NCBI RefSeq assembly: GCF_000724545.1
Contig: NZ_JHBV01000022.1
Coordinates: forward strand, 83,145 to 147,144
Direction of reading: 5' to 3'
DNA length: 64,000 bases
From: Aureispira sp. CCB-QB1
GTDB lineage: Bacteria; Bacteroidota; Bacteroidia; Chitinophagales; Saprospiraceae
Part shown: piece by piece, positions 53,792-63,300 of the stretch
Numbering within the stretch: the first letter of the stretch is position 1
How the letters are laid out: each line of letters opens with the position of its first letter
Translations under genes and position numbers: made by a program
Notes under the pieces: generated by a model
What the model saw: only the letters and a program-made list of their open reading frames with translations
Told to the model about the DNA's origin: nothing
Databases searched by the model: none

Positions 53792-55705
53792 ATGTTTACA
53801 ATAAAAAAAATAGGAGCAGTTGTCGGACTCTGCTCGTTATTATTCGGACCAATTAATGCTCAACACAGTAGCCATAATCACACACCTGGAAGATCTTGTT
53901 ATGCGCACGACAAACTACAAGAACAAATGCAACAAGATCCTGTTCTTCAAAGACGCATGAACGACCTAGAAAATACCACCCAACGTTATCTTCAAACACA
54001 TGGTCAAGCTCGTAATCAGACCCGTAGCATCCCAGTTTATGTTCACGTTCTTTATAGAACCAGTCAAGAAAATATCAGCGATGCCCAAATTCAATCTCAG
54101 TTAGACCAATTAAATGCTGATTATGCTGGTACTAATGCAGATTACAACCCTCCTTCTGATTTCAGTTCTGTAGCCGCAGGAAGCACGGGCATTCAATTTA
54201 CATTAGCAGGAGTAACACGAACACAATCTTCAAAAACATCTTGGGGAACTAATGATGATATGAAAAAACCATCAAGAGGAGGAGTCGCTCCAGTTACTCC
54301 AAGCACACATTTAAACATGTGGGTTTGTAACATCGGAGGAGGAATCTTAGGATATGCTCAATTTCCTGGTGGCTCACCTTCAACAGATGGTGTTGTAATG
54401 TCTCCACAATACTTCGGTAGTGTTAACTATGGCAGTGGCTTCTACCTTTCGGCACCTTTTGACAAGGGTCGTACGACTACTCACGAAGTTGGTCACTATT
54501 TGAATCTTCGTCATATTTGGGGAGATGGTGGTTGTAATGTCGATGATCAAGTAGACGATACCCCCATTGCAGGTAATCCAAACTATGGCTGTCCTAATTC
54601 TAATACCAATTCTTGTAATGGAGGGCAGAGAGATATGTTCATGAACTACATGGATTATGTAGACGACAACTGTATGTTTATGTTTTCAGCAGGTCAAGAA
54701 GCTAGAATGTGGGCTTGCTTAAACACTTCTCGCGATCAACTAGGAACCTCAGGTTCTGGTGGCGGTGGCGGTGGAGGAGGCTCTACTTGTAGCGACAACG
54801 AAGTTACCTTAAATTTGGACTTTGACAACTACGCTTCTGAAACTACTTGGACTTTGAAAAATAGTGCTGGTCAAACGGTTTACTCTGGCGGAGGATACTC
54901 CAATGGAGATAATGCAACAACTGAAACATTCTGCTTGCCCGATGGTTGTTATGAATTTACAATCAACGATAGCTATGGTGATGGTATCTGCTGTTCGTAT
55001 GGCAATGGCTCTTACAATTTAGTTGCTGCTGATGGTACCAACTTGGCTAGCGGTGCTTCATTTACCTCTACAGAGACACAACAAATCTGTGTTGGTTCTC
55101 CTTCTGGTCCAACTTGCACCGATGTTACCTTGAACTTAAACTTTGATAGATATGGTTCTGAAACATCTTGGTCTCTAAAAAATAGTGCTGGACAAGAGCT
55201 TTATAGTGGCAATGGATATACCAATAACAGTCCTAATGTTAGCGAAACATTCTGTTTGCCTGACGGTTGTTATGATTTCACAATCAACGATAGTTATGGT
55301 GATGGTATTTGCTGTGCGTATGGCAACGGCTCTTATAGCCTTGTTTCTAATGGTAATACACTAGCTAATGGTGGTTCATTTGGCTCTAGCGAAACAAAAC
55401 AAATTTGTGTGGGAACCAATGCTCGTACAACCAACCAAACTACTATTGCTGACGAAGCATCAACAATGGAAATGAACTTATATCCAAATCCTGCAAACAA
55501 TGTATTAAATATTGACATCCTAAATCATGATGGAACTTGTATCGGTCGCATTATGGATGCAACTGGCAAGACCTTGTGGACTGGAGATCTTGAAAAAGGC
55601 AACAACCAAGTTAATCTAAATCAATTAGCAACAGGTATTTACTACTTCAATGCTGTTAAAGAAGATGGAACTATGGTTACTAAAAAATTCATCAAAAAGG
55701 GCTAG
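53792..55705 (+). CDS. M43-type metalloprotease with two repeated C-terminal domains and T9SS tail
   Basis: 637 residues from the ATG at 53792, which begins a good signal peptide (1-24, ending N-A-Q). A propeptide (about 25-78) precedes the M43/pappalysin catalytic domain. The zinc site is H231-E232-x-x-H235-x-x-x-x-x-H241 in 'HEVGHYLNLRH', and the Met-turn is in 'MNYMDYVDDNCM'. A Gly-rich linker leads to two tandem repeats of about 100 residues sharing 'ETFCLPDGCYEFTINDSYGDGICC'. The end is a T9SS sorting domain ('YPNPANNVLNI' ... 'LATGIYYFNAV'). The enzyme should be secreted and cleave extracellular protein. A terminator follows at 55801. Confidence 0.95.
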   Translation: MFTIKKIGAVVGLCSLLFGPINAQHSSHNHTPGRSCYAHDKLQEQMQQDPVLQRRMNDLENTTQRYLQTHGQARNQTRSIPVYVHVLYRTSQENISDAQIQSQLDQLNADYAGTNADYNPPSDFSSVAAGSTGIQFTLAGVTRTQSSKTSWGTNDDMKKPSRGGVAPVTPSTHLNMWVCNIGGGILGYAQFPGGSPSTDGVVMSPQYFGSVNYGSGFYLSAPFDKGRTTTHEVGHYLNLRHIWGDGGCNVDDQVDDTPIAGNPNYGCPNSNTNSCNGGQRDMFMNYMDYVDDNCMFMFSAGQEARMWACLNTSRDQLGTSGSGGGGGGGGSTCSDNEVTLNLDFDNYASETTWTLKNSAGQTVYSGGGYSNGDNATTETFCLPDGCYEFTINDSYGDGICCSYGNGSYNLVAADGTNLASGASFTSTETQQICVGSPSGPTCTDVTLNLNFDRYGSETSWSLKNSAGQELYSGNGYTNNSPNVSETFCLPDGCYDFTINDSYGDGICCAYGNGSYSLVSNGNTLANGGSFGSSETKQICVGTNARTTNQTTIADEASTMEMNLYPNPANNVLNIDILNHDGTCIGRIMDATGKTLWTGDLEKGNNQVNLNQLATGIYYFNAVKEDGTMVTKKFIKKG

Positions 55706-55800
55706 ATGATCATAAGGCGTATTATAAGGAAGGGACTCCATTTTATGGTGCTTTATAATGCAACAACTAAAATTCTAAATGCTATCTAATTCGCACAACG

Positions 55801-55836
55801 GTAGGCTACTCTTTGGGTAGCCTACTTTTTTATTTT
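55801..55836 (+). terminator. Terminator after metalloprotease
   Basis: Nine-base stem GTAGGCTAC/GTAGCCTAC with a seven-base loop and a T-run. It lies about 95 bases past the stop. Confidence 0.9.
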
Positions 55837-56031
55837 GAATATTAATTAGCAACACTGCTCTACGTGATTTGCATAATTCTGTTTGAACGATTAACTACCT
55901 ACACTAATAATAAACACTGTAGTATTGATGACTAAATGTTAAGCTCAATCTCTTTAAAAACTTTGTCACAACCTACACTCTTTTACTCCTAAGGTCATTA
56001 TATTTCATTTAATACGTTCCTATTTTTTTGC

Positions 56032-56092
56032 ATTATTATCAAACTAATAAAGCTTTTCAACGACCATGTAGTAGCAGCGCAGCTAACTATTG
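56032..56092. repeat. Right half of MITE-like repeat
   Basis: ATTATCAAACTAATAAAGC followed by TTTTCAACGACCATGTAGTA and GCAGCGCAGCTAACTATTG, closely matching the right end of the copy at 46404-46600. The left half is absent. Confidence 0.7.
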
Positions 56093-56096
56093 AAAA

Positions 56097-56139
56097 AAAA
56101 CTCCTATCAACTAAATGTCGATAAGAGTTTTCCTTTTTT
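56097..56139 (+). terminator. Hairpin with T-run beside repeat
   Basis: Stem AAAACTCCTATC/GATAAGAGTTTT (one mismatch), 11-base loop, then CC and six T. It lies just after the partial repeat, far from the upstream gene. Confidence 0.55.
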
Positions 56140-56200
56140 ATAGTTTAATTACTAAAAATCTTAAAAGATTGATCATTAATTGCACAGCACTCACAAAATA

Positions 56201-56224
56201 TCATGCAATAGCAGCGCAGCTAAC
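56201..56224. repeat. Short repeat-family remnant
   Basis: ATGCAATAGCAGCGCAGC plus TAAC matches the outer GC-rich block of the repeat family. It overlaps no gene; the protease stop is at 56232. Confidence 0.5.
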
Positions 56225-56231
56225 AATTCAT

Positions 56232-59210
56232 TTAATGTTTTACTATCTTTCTAGTAATATGCTCTTGACCATTCGTGAAACTGATAAAATAAACACCAGG
56301 TGCCAGATTACCAACTGGTATCGTTTTATTCTCTATTGAACCAACCTGCATATTTTGACCTTGAACATTGGTTATAATATAATCAGAAATACCTTGCATA
56401 TTCGTAGCAACTTCTAAATAATCTCTAAATGGATTCGGTGCAACTTTCAAAAAGGCATCTTTTGGGTTGGTTGTTGATATATTAGTCGTTACCGTTGCAG
56501 AACGAATTGAAAAAGCATCAATCGCAATATCAGAAGCAAAACCACTTCCAGTAGAAGCTTTAAAACGAACCTTCAAGTCGGTCGCATTAGCATAAGCAGC
56601 AAGATTAAGAGTAATGCTCAACCAGTTGTCTCCATAATCATTAATTCTAGTCAACAAAGTATTCCAGTTCGTAGTAGCCGTTTTTACTTGAACATCTAAC
56701 CTTCCCATATTTGCCCCATACATATGATAATCAAAGGTCATTTGAGGATCTGTTATGGTTGTCAGATTAAAACAAGGGGTTTCTATAATCGCTGTTTTGG
56801 AAGGAAAGTTAGGAGTAGTAGCTTCTACATAAATATAGTATGTTCCATCGTTAGCTGCTGTTGGTCCTGTATTGTTTGACGGTGTTGCTCCAGAGAATAT
56901 AGTCCAATCCAAATCATCATCACTATCTTGTACCCAATCGCCTAGGGTATTTTCAAAACTTTCATTATAAGGAAAGATCGCGGTTGTTGTTGGGCAAGTA
57001 TAAACAACATCTGCAATTGATACAGCATCAATAGCAATATCTGAACCCCAAGAACTACCAGTCACCCCATTAAATCGTATTCTCAAATCCGTTGCATTGG
57101 TATACGGAGACAAATCAATTGTTGCCGACAGCCAACCATCGCCTTGATCGCCTACTTTTGACCAAACACTTACCCATGTTCCTCCACCAGTACTTATTTC
57201 TAGCTCCAACTCCCCCATATCTGCTCCGTACATATGATACATAAATTTCAATTCAGGAAATAAAACACTAGTCAAATCGAAACAAGGACTCTCTAATATA
57301 GCTCTCTTATTAGGATTATTAGGTGCCGAAGCCTCCATGTAAGCATAGTAATTACCATCATTGGCTGTTGTTGGTCCTGTATTCGAAGATTGTGTTGCAC
57401 CAGAAAGTGTAGCCCAATCAAAATCATCTCCCGTATTTTGAACCCAATCTCCAAATGTATTTTCAAAGCTTTCGTTGTAAGGAAAAGTATTTATAATTGT
57501 GCAATTAGGCGTTCCTGAACTAATACCAAATGCATCAATAGCAATATCTGATTCAAAATCGCTTCCTGTCGTGCCATTAAAACGAATTCTCAAAGAGGTT
57601 TCATTCGTATAGGCATTCAAATCAACTGTATCTGAAATCCAATTCGCTCCTTGGTTACCCGTTCTTGTCCACAAAGTAGTCCATGTAGAACCGTTGGTGC
57701 TCACTTCTAAAGATAAGGTTCCCATTGTTGTTCCATACATGTGATAATCAAAGGTTACCTGCGGATAAGTAACTCCCATCAAGTTAAAGCAAGGGCTTAA
57801 CAACAAAGCGTTTTTGCTAGGGTTGTTGGGCGCAGAAGCTTCCATATAGGCATAATAACTACCTTCATTGGCTGCCGTAGGTCCTGTATTGGTCGAAACT
57901 GTTGCTCCTGACAAAACTGTCCAGTCAAAATCATCCGTTGTCGCTTGTGACCAAGCACCAAATGTATTCTCAAAGCCCTCTGTATAAGGAAAACTCGTGA
58001 TCGTTGTACCACAAGGGACTGGAATTGCCCCTCCCGAACTATCAATTCCACAGTTGGGCATATCAAGCCCAATATCGGCAATCAATTGATCACTTCTACC
58101 ACTAGAACCATTGGTACAACCTCCTGTGTTGTGAATTGCAACTACTAAATTAGAATTAAAATCCAAAACTGGAGACCCCGAACTTCCTCCTTCTGTATCA
58201 GCAAAATAACGGGCACCTGTTGCTGTAATCTGATTGATAATAGCATTCCCATTCGCATCACCTCCTTGGTCTGTTACTACCGTGATTTCTTTTCTTCTAC
58301 CTCCTGGATGTCCGACTATATAGATACGATCGCCAACTACTGGAGGGCTTGAACTTAAACTTAGATAGCCATATGTTGAAGTTGGGTTTACAGGTAACTG
58401 GACTAGAGTATAATCCAACGCGGCACTTGTCTTTATAAATGTAGCAGAAGTTGCCACAAGATCAGACACTGAATTTCCAGTACCATTACAATTAGTATAT
58501 TGATAATTGAACATAAAATCTGTATTAGCAGCCTCTGCAGCTGTCCCGATACAATGTTCGTTCGTCATCACATGTCCATCACAGCCCAGTAACCATCCTG
58601 TACAAAGACCTCCACCGCCAATTAATAAGCGACAAACAGCTCTACCTTTATCATACATTGTAGTACCATTATAACAAATAACAGGCTCTTTATCATCTGT
58701 TCCACAAATAGACTTCGTAGCTAATAAAGCATCTATTTGTGCTTGTGGGTACCCATAAGCAACCTCTGTAATATCAAAACCATAGTGATTCGACCCTGTT
58801 TCTGAATGCAACCGAACAACAACTCGTTCGTCAAACAATACTTGCGTCCAAAAATCACTAATCATTGTCATATTCTGATCAATGATTTTACCTCGTCCTG
58901 CGTATATAATGGTTTCGCCAGTATTCACGGCAGTTATCTCTACATAGTCTCCTGGTGCTAGATCAAAATTTTTGAAATAAATTTTTATGTACGAAGAATA
59001 CTTGTTGTAAAATTCTTTTTCGTAAATAACATCTGCTACCCCACTAGGATTATAAGGATGCGCTGTTTGAAAATTCGTAGGAATAACATCTCCCACCTTT
59101 AGTGGTGCGTTGATTCCATCTGACGGAGTTAAATCTTCTAAAACTGAAGTTGCAGTTTGTCCCAAAGATAATTCGCAAAAAAAGAGTAAAAAAAATACGA
59201 TTCTTTTCAT
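56232..59210 (-). CDS. Secreted trypsin-like protease with three MAM-like domains and T9SS tail
   Basis: 992 residues. A signal peptide (1-18) ends L-G-Q. A propeptide-like region is followed by a trypsin-like domain (about 165-385) with the triad H219 ('MTNEHC'), D266 ('ALDYTLV') and S344 ('GGSSGSPV'), plus the disulfide partner region 'GGLCTGWLLG' and 'IVGHPGG'. Three tandem MAM-like beta-sandwich domains of about 155 residues follow, each opening 'FPYxExFENTFGxW' and containing 'FDYHMYG' and 'SDIAIDA'. The T9SS sorting domain ends the protein ('VAPNPFRDYLEV' ... 'LAPGVYFISF'). The protease is secreted and the MAM domains probably bind glycans or surfaces. It is the third T9SS effector class in this end of the window. 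Confidence 0.95.
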   Translation of the reverse strand: MKRIVFFLLFFCELSLGQTATSVLEDLTPSDGINAPLKVGDVIPTNFQTAHPYNPSGVADVIYEKEFYNKYSSYIKIYFKNFDLAPGDYVEITAVNTGETIIYAGRGKIIDQNMTMISDFWTQVLFDERVVVRLHSETGSNHYGFDITEVAYGYPQAQIDALLATKSICGTDDKEPVICYNGTTMYDKGRAVCRLLIGGGGLCTGWLLGCDGHVMTNEHCIGTAAEAANTDFMFNYQYTNCNGTGNSVSDLVATSATFIKTSAALDYTLVQLPVNPTSTYGYLSLSSSPPVVGDRIYIVGHPGGRRKEITVVTDQGGDANGNAIINQITATGARYFADTEGGSSGSPVLDFNSNLVVAIHNTGGCTNGSSGRSDQLIADIGLDMPNCGIDSSGGAIPVPCGTTITSFPYTEGFENTFGAWSQATTDDFDWTVLSGATVSTNTGPTAANEGSYYAYMEASAPNNPSKNALLLSPCFNLMGVTYPQVTFDYHMYGTTMGTLSLEVSTNGSTWTTLWTRTGNQGANWISDTVDLNAYTNETSLRIRFNGTTGSDFESDIAIDAFGISSGTPNCTIINTFPYNESFENTFGDWVQNTGDDFDWATLSGATQSSNTGPTTANDGNYYAYMEASAPNNPNKRAILESPCFDLTSVLFPELKFMYHMYGADMGELELEISTGGGTWVSVWSKVGDQGDGWLSATIDLSPYTNATDLRIRFNGVTGSSWGSDIAIDAVSIADVVYTCPTTTAIFPYNESFENTLGDWVQDSDDDLDWTIFSGATPSNNTGPTAANDGTYYIYVEATTPNFPSKTAIIETPCFNLTTITDPQMTFDYHMYGANMGRLDVQVKTATTNWNTLLTRINDYGDNWLSITLNLAAYANATDLKVRFKASTGSGFASDIAIDAFSIRSATVTTNISTTNPKDAFLKVAPNPFRDYLEVATNMQGISDYIITNVQGQNMQVGSIENKTIPVGNLAPGVYFISFTNGQEHITRKIVKH

Positions 59211-59822
59211 TGTAAAAAAGAGTTTGTTAGTTATTTTGATCTAAATCTAATAAAGTTGGGAATTTATCTTCGATTGGGAGTCGATTGGTGAAGATAGTTA
59301 TGTACAAGAGTAAAATTTGTATAAAAATCAGGTAAGTCATTTTAAATGTTCATAACTTATTTGTGATAAATAAGTTATGTTGACACCCTCTAATATAAGA
59401 CATATAAGCACTAAAATAAAATGCTTTTGGGAATTAAAATTTCTTAATTGTTTGTTTCATGATTGTTCAAATCTATTTCCTTTTAGTATGGTATATCTTG
59501 TTATTAATAGCAAATTTAGGAAAATGTTTATTTTGAAGAAGGGTTAATTCCTTTTCTACTTATTTTTATTTTTACCATACAAGAATAAATAATCTCATCA
59601 TAAAACAATGATAAACAACCACTTACAACTTAAAACTCAAAATCAAAGCATATTGATTATCAGCCTAGTATAATTCTCTTACAACTTATATTTTAATAGC
59701 ATAAATGATCCAATTATTACCGAGAAACAAACAAAATGTGCAAATATTACGGCTTAGACATCGTATTTTAGACAAAAAGTGCTAAATTTACACCATTAAA
59801 CAATAAAAGAACAAAAGAGTAT
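59211..59822. other. Gene-free divergent promoter region
   Basis: 612 bases between the divergent protease and the small protein at 59823. AT-rich, with no gene, RNA or repeat that I can support. Confidence 0.45.
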
Positions 59823-60176
59823 ATGAGTAAGGATAAGTATATAGACAAGGTAATCACTTGGGTCGAGAAAAGAAAAATTAGCTCCATCCAAACAACTTCC
59901 GAAGGATATGATGACCCTAAAATTTTCACGAATCAATCAACTAAAGACCAAGTACAACCAGATGTGTCTTTTACCATTGATGATGCTACTCATTATTCAG
60001 AAATAGCTTTAAAATGTGATAATACTAGGAAATTAGTTACGCGTTGGAAGTTATTAAGTACAATGGCTTCTGTGAAGAAAGGACAATTGCACCTTTTTGC
60101 ACCTAAAGGACACAAAATCTTTACTAAAAAATTAGTAGAAGATAACAATATCGATGCTTTAATCCATTCTTTGTAA
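59823..60176 (+). CDS. Small protein with possible nuclease-like fold
   Basis: 117 residues, cytosolic and basic at its C-terminus. The core reads 'QPDVSFTIDDATHYSEIALK' followed by 'WKLLSTMASVKKGQLHLFAP'. A D ... E-x-x-x-K spacing (D50, E60, K64 region) is like a PD-(D/E)xK nuclease core, then an alternating strand 'GQLHLFAP' as in restriction-endonuclease-like folds. The match is weak and the usual Pro-Asp is only partly satisfied, so it may equally be an inactive or unrelated fold. Family not recognised. A perfect terminator follows. Confidence 0.6.
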   Translation: MSKDKYIDKVITWVEKRKISSIQTTSEGYDDPKIFTNQSTKDQVQPDVSFTIDDATHYSEIALKCDNTRKLVTRWKLLSTMASVKKGQLHLFAPKGHKIFTKKLVEDNNIDALIHSL

Positions 60177-60199
60177 AGATTGTTTTTCTGCACGAATAG

Positions 60200-60233
60200 A
60201 AAAACTGCTTGTAGAGCTCTACAAGCAGTTTTT
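60200..60233. terminator. Perfect palindromic terminator
   Basis: A 34-base perfect palindrome, AAAAACTGCTTGTAGAG and its exact complement, with A-run and T-run at its ends, which can stop transcription from both sides. Confidence 0.9.
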
Positions 60234-60271
60234 GTTTAGTACCCAAGCAAGAGCATATAAACGTAAGTTGC

Positions 60272-60313
60272 AAAAAGCAAGTATGCTTCTCAAATGAAGC
60301 ATACTTGCTTTTT
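60272..60313. terminator. Bidirectional terminator
   Basis: Eighteen-base perfect stem AAAAAGCAAGTATGCTTC with its complement and a six-base loop TCAAAT. It lies between the convergent gene at 59823 and the giant adhesin on the minus strand. Confidence 0.9.
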
Positions 60314-60352
60314 TATATTTAGAATGTCCAATATTTGTAATCTATAAGATCA

Positions 60353-63300
60353 TTATTTTGCAATAATTACTTTTTGACTTTGATATTGTTGGTCGACTTC
60401 AAGTGTCAATAAATATACACCACTAGCTTGGTCTCTCAAGTCCAATGGCAAGTCAAAACTTGATGCAGAATAAGTATGCTCTTTCACTATTTGCCCCAAT
60501 ACATTGGTCAAACGTATAGTAGTCGTTTGGGATTTAGAAAAAGCAACTTCCACCCTAAAACGTCCATCATTAGGATTTGGGAAAATAGCAAAGTGGGTTA
60601 GGTTATTAATTGATTCTAGTCCTACAATATTAACAGTAATAGACGCCCCTACTGCACAGCCATTTGCATCTGTAATGGTTAGGTGATACGTCCCATTGTG
60701 GACTAAACCCGTTGCCGTAGCTGTCGTTTGGTTTCCTGTCAAGGTATCCCACTGATAGGTATATCCTGCCGTTCCTCCCATAGCAAATGCTGTTGCCGTT
60801 CCATCTCCATTATCTACAATTCCACCAGACAAAGGAGTCAGTGGTTCTGTAAGCAGTACACTGTCCAACACTACACATCCATTGGTATCTGTCATACTAA
60901 CAACATATCCTCCTGCACATAAGTTAATTATTGTAGCAACACTATCCCCAGTGCTCCAACTGTAAGCATAGCCACCAACACCTCCTACTCCTGTAACTCC
61001 TATGGCTCCAGTGCATCCTCCATTACAATTAACATGATTGACAGAATCAACAACTAGTATCAATGGACTAGGTTCTCCAATTGTAATACAACGATCAAGC
61101 ACACATCCTAAAGAGTCCGTTACGGTCACACAATAAGTCCCTGCTCCCAAGCCTGTCACAATATTAGAAATACCTCCTCCTGCATTGGCATCCCAAACAT
61201 AAGATAAACCACCTGTACCTCCCAAAGCATTCGCTTCCACTACTCCATCTAATCCACCATGACAACTAATTCCACTTTGCTCTATTATCGTCAAAGACAG
61301 GGCTGTATTAGGTTCTGTTAAGCTATGACAAACCGTTGCAAAACATCCATTATCATCGGTCACGGTCACACAATAGGGCACATTAGCTCGTAAGTTGCTG
61401 ATTGCGGGTGTGCTGTCACCTGTACTCCAATCATAAGTATAATCTGTTGCAACTGTTCCTCCAGTTCCTGCCACAGTGATACTTCCTGTAGAATCGCCAT
61501 GGCAATTAATTCCACTACTACTAACAACCGTTACGACTAAAGCACTAGGCTCTCCGATTGTAATACAACGGTCAAGCATGCATCCTAAAGAATCCGTTAC
61601 GGTCACACAATAAGTCCCTGCTCCCAAACCTGTCGCAAGACTAGAAGTGGCACTTCCCACATTGGCATCCCAAATATAAGATAAACCACCTGTACCCCCC
61701 AAGGCAATTGCTTCCACTACCCCATCTGATCCACCATGACAACTAATTCCACTTTGCTCTATAATCGTCAAAGACAGGGCTGTATTAGGTTCTGTTAAGC
61801 TGTGACAAACCGTTGCAAAACATCCATTATCATCGGTCACGGTCACACAATAGGGCACATTAGCTCGTAAGTTGCTGATTGCGGGCGTACTGTCACCTGT
61901 ACTCCAATCATAAGTATAATCTGTTGCAACTGTTCCTCCAGTTCCTGCCACAGTAATACTTCCTGTAGAATCACCATGACAATTAATCCCATTACTACTA
62001 ACAAGCGTTGCGGCTAAAGGACTTGGTTCTGCTATTAAAATGCTTGTGGTTGCCATACAATTGTAATTACTATCTATTATCGTAATCTGGTAAGGAGTTG
62101 TATCTGCTGGTAAATAGCAGAATACGCTATCTGTCTGACTCAATAGATTTGGTTGATGAATTGTATATGTATAATTCCCCGAACCGCCTACAACTTGCAC
62201 ATCGATACAAGCCGAATCACCATAACAGTCTATAGCTCTAAGCAAATTTGCTGTTGCTGTTAACGTTTGTTGTTGTATTAAATCTAAGCAAAGAACGGTT
62301 GAACAATGATTAGCATCCGTTGCTGTCATACAATATTGCCCAGCGGCTAGGTTTTCTAGTACTAAGGTACTATCTCCCGTAGACCAAGTATAATCTAGTG
62401 TTCCTGTTCCTCCAAACACTTCTACCTCAATTCGCCCATTACTACCACATATAGGATGAACGGTATCTCTAACTACAATATCCAAAGGGCTTGGGCTTAC
62501 CACCTCAAAACTAGCTACTGAATTGCATCCAGCGGCATCGGTCGAGGTGACAGTATATAATTTAGGTGGCAAATTACAGACAGTATAATTGGTAGAAGTT
62601 GTTACTTGGCTTCCAAGAATTACGGTATCCCATACATACGTGTACGGAGCAGTTCCATTGATTGTTTCTATCGTAACACAACCATCAGCTGCTCCAAAAC
62701 AACTAATAGAAGTTGTATTCGTTTGGACTCTAGGAGCTGTCGTATCAAGATTTACTTGTACACAAAAAGTATCCAAACATCCTGTAGACAAATCGGTGAT
62801 ACTTACACAATGGATTCCAATATTTAGATTATGTGCAGTACTGTTTCCAATATTGGTATCTACGATTCCATTGGACCACACAAAATGATAACTTCCTGTA
62901 TTAAAAGAAGCATTTACCAGTCCATTATCATTGCAAGTCACATCTGTCGAAGACAAATTGGGACTAAGAGTAGAAGGAACGTTTACAGTATGCTGAACCG
63001 TTATAGGGCAAGTTAGCACCTTCTGTCCTCCTACCTTGACAACAGAATAGATTGTTGCCATATAAGTAGTATTTAAAGTGGGATAAACCCAAGCCGAATC
63101 ATTAGATATTGGCATTAGGGTATTGCTTGTTGACCAAACAACACTATCTGTAACAGTTAGCCCTCTTATCGTTAAATAGGTGCTATCTCCTGTACAAAGT
63201 AGAGTATCACCGTGTATAGTGGCATTGGGTATAGGTGTAACGTGTAAATAGACAATATCTATTGGTGTTCGACCACAACAACTTGTCCATAAAGATAATT

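Noticed and set aside
59824..59834. A third copy of the GAGTAAGGATA motif
   Set aside because: Here it is coding sequence at the start of the gene (Ser-Lys-Asp), so chance similarity is the simpler reading.
61081..62034. CRISPR-like or integron-type repeat array in the last 3 kb
   Set aside because: The periodicity comes from protein repeats in a long open frame, with no spacer structure.
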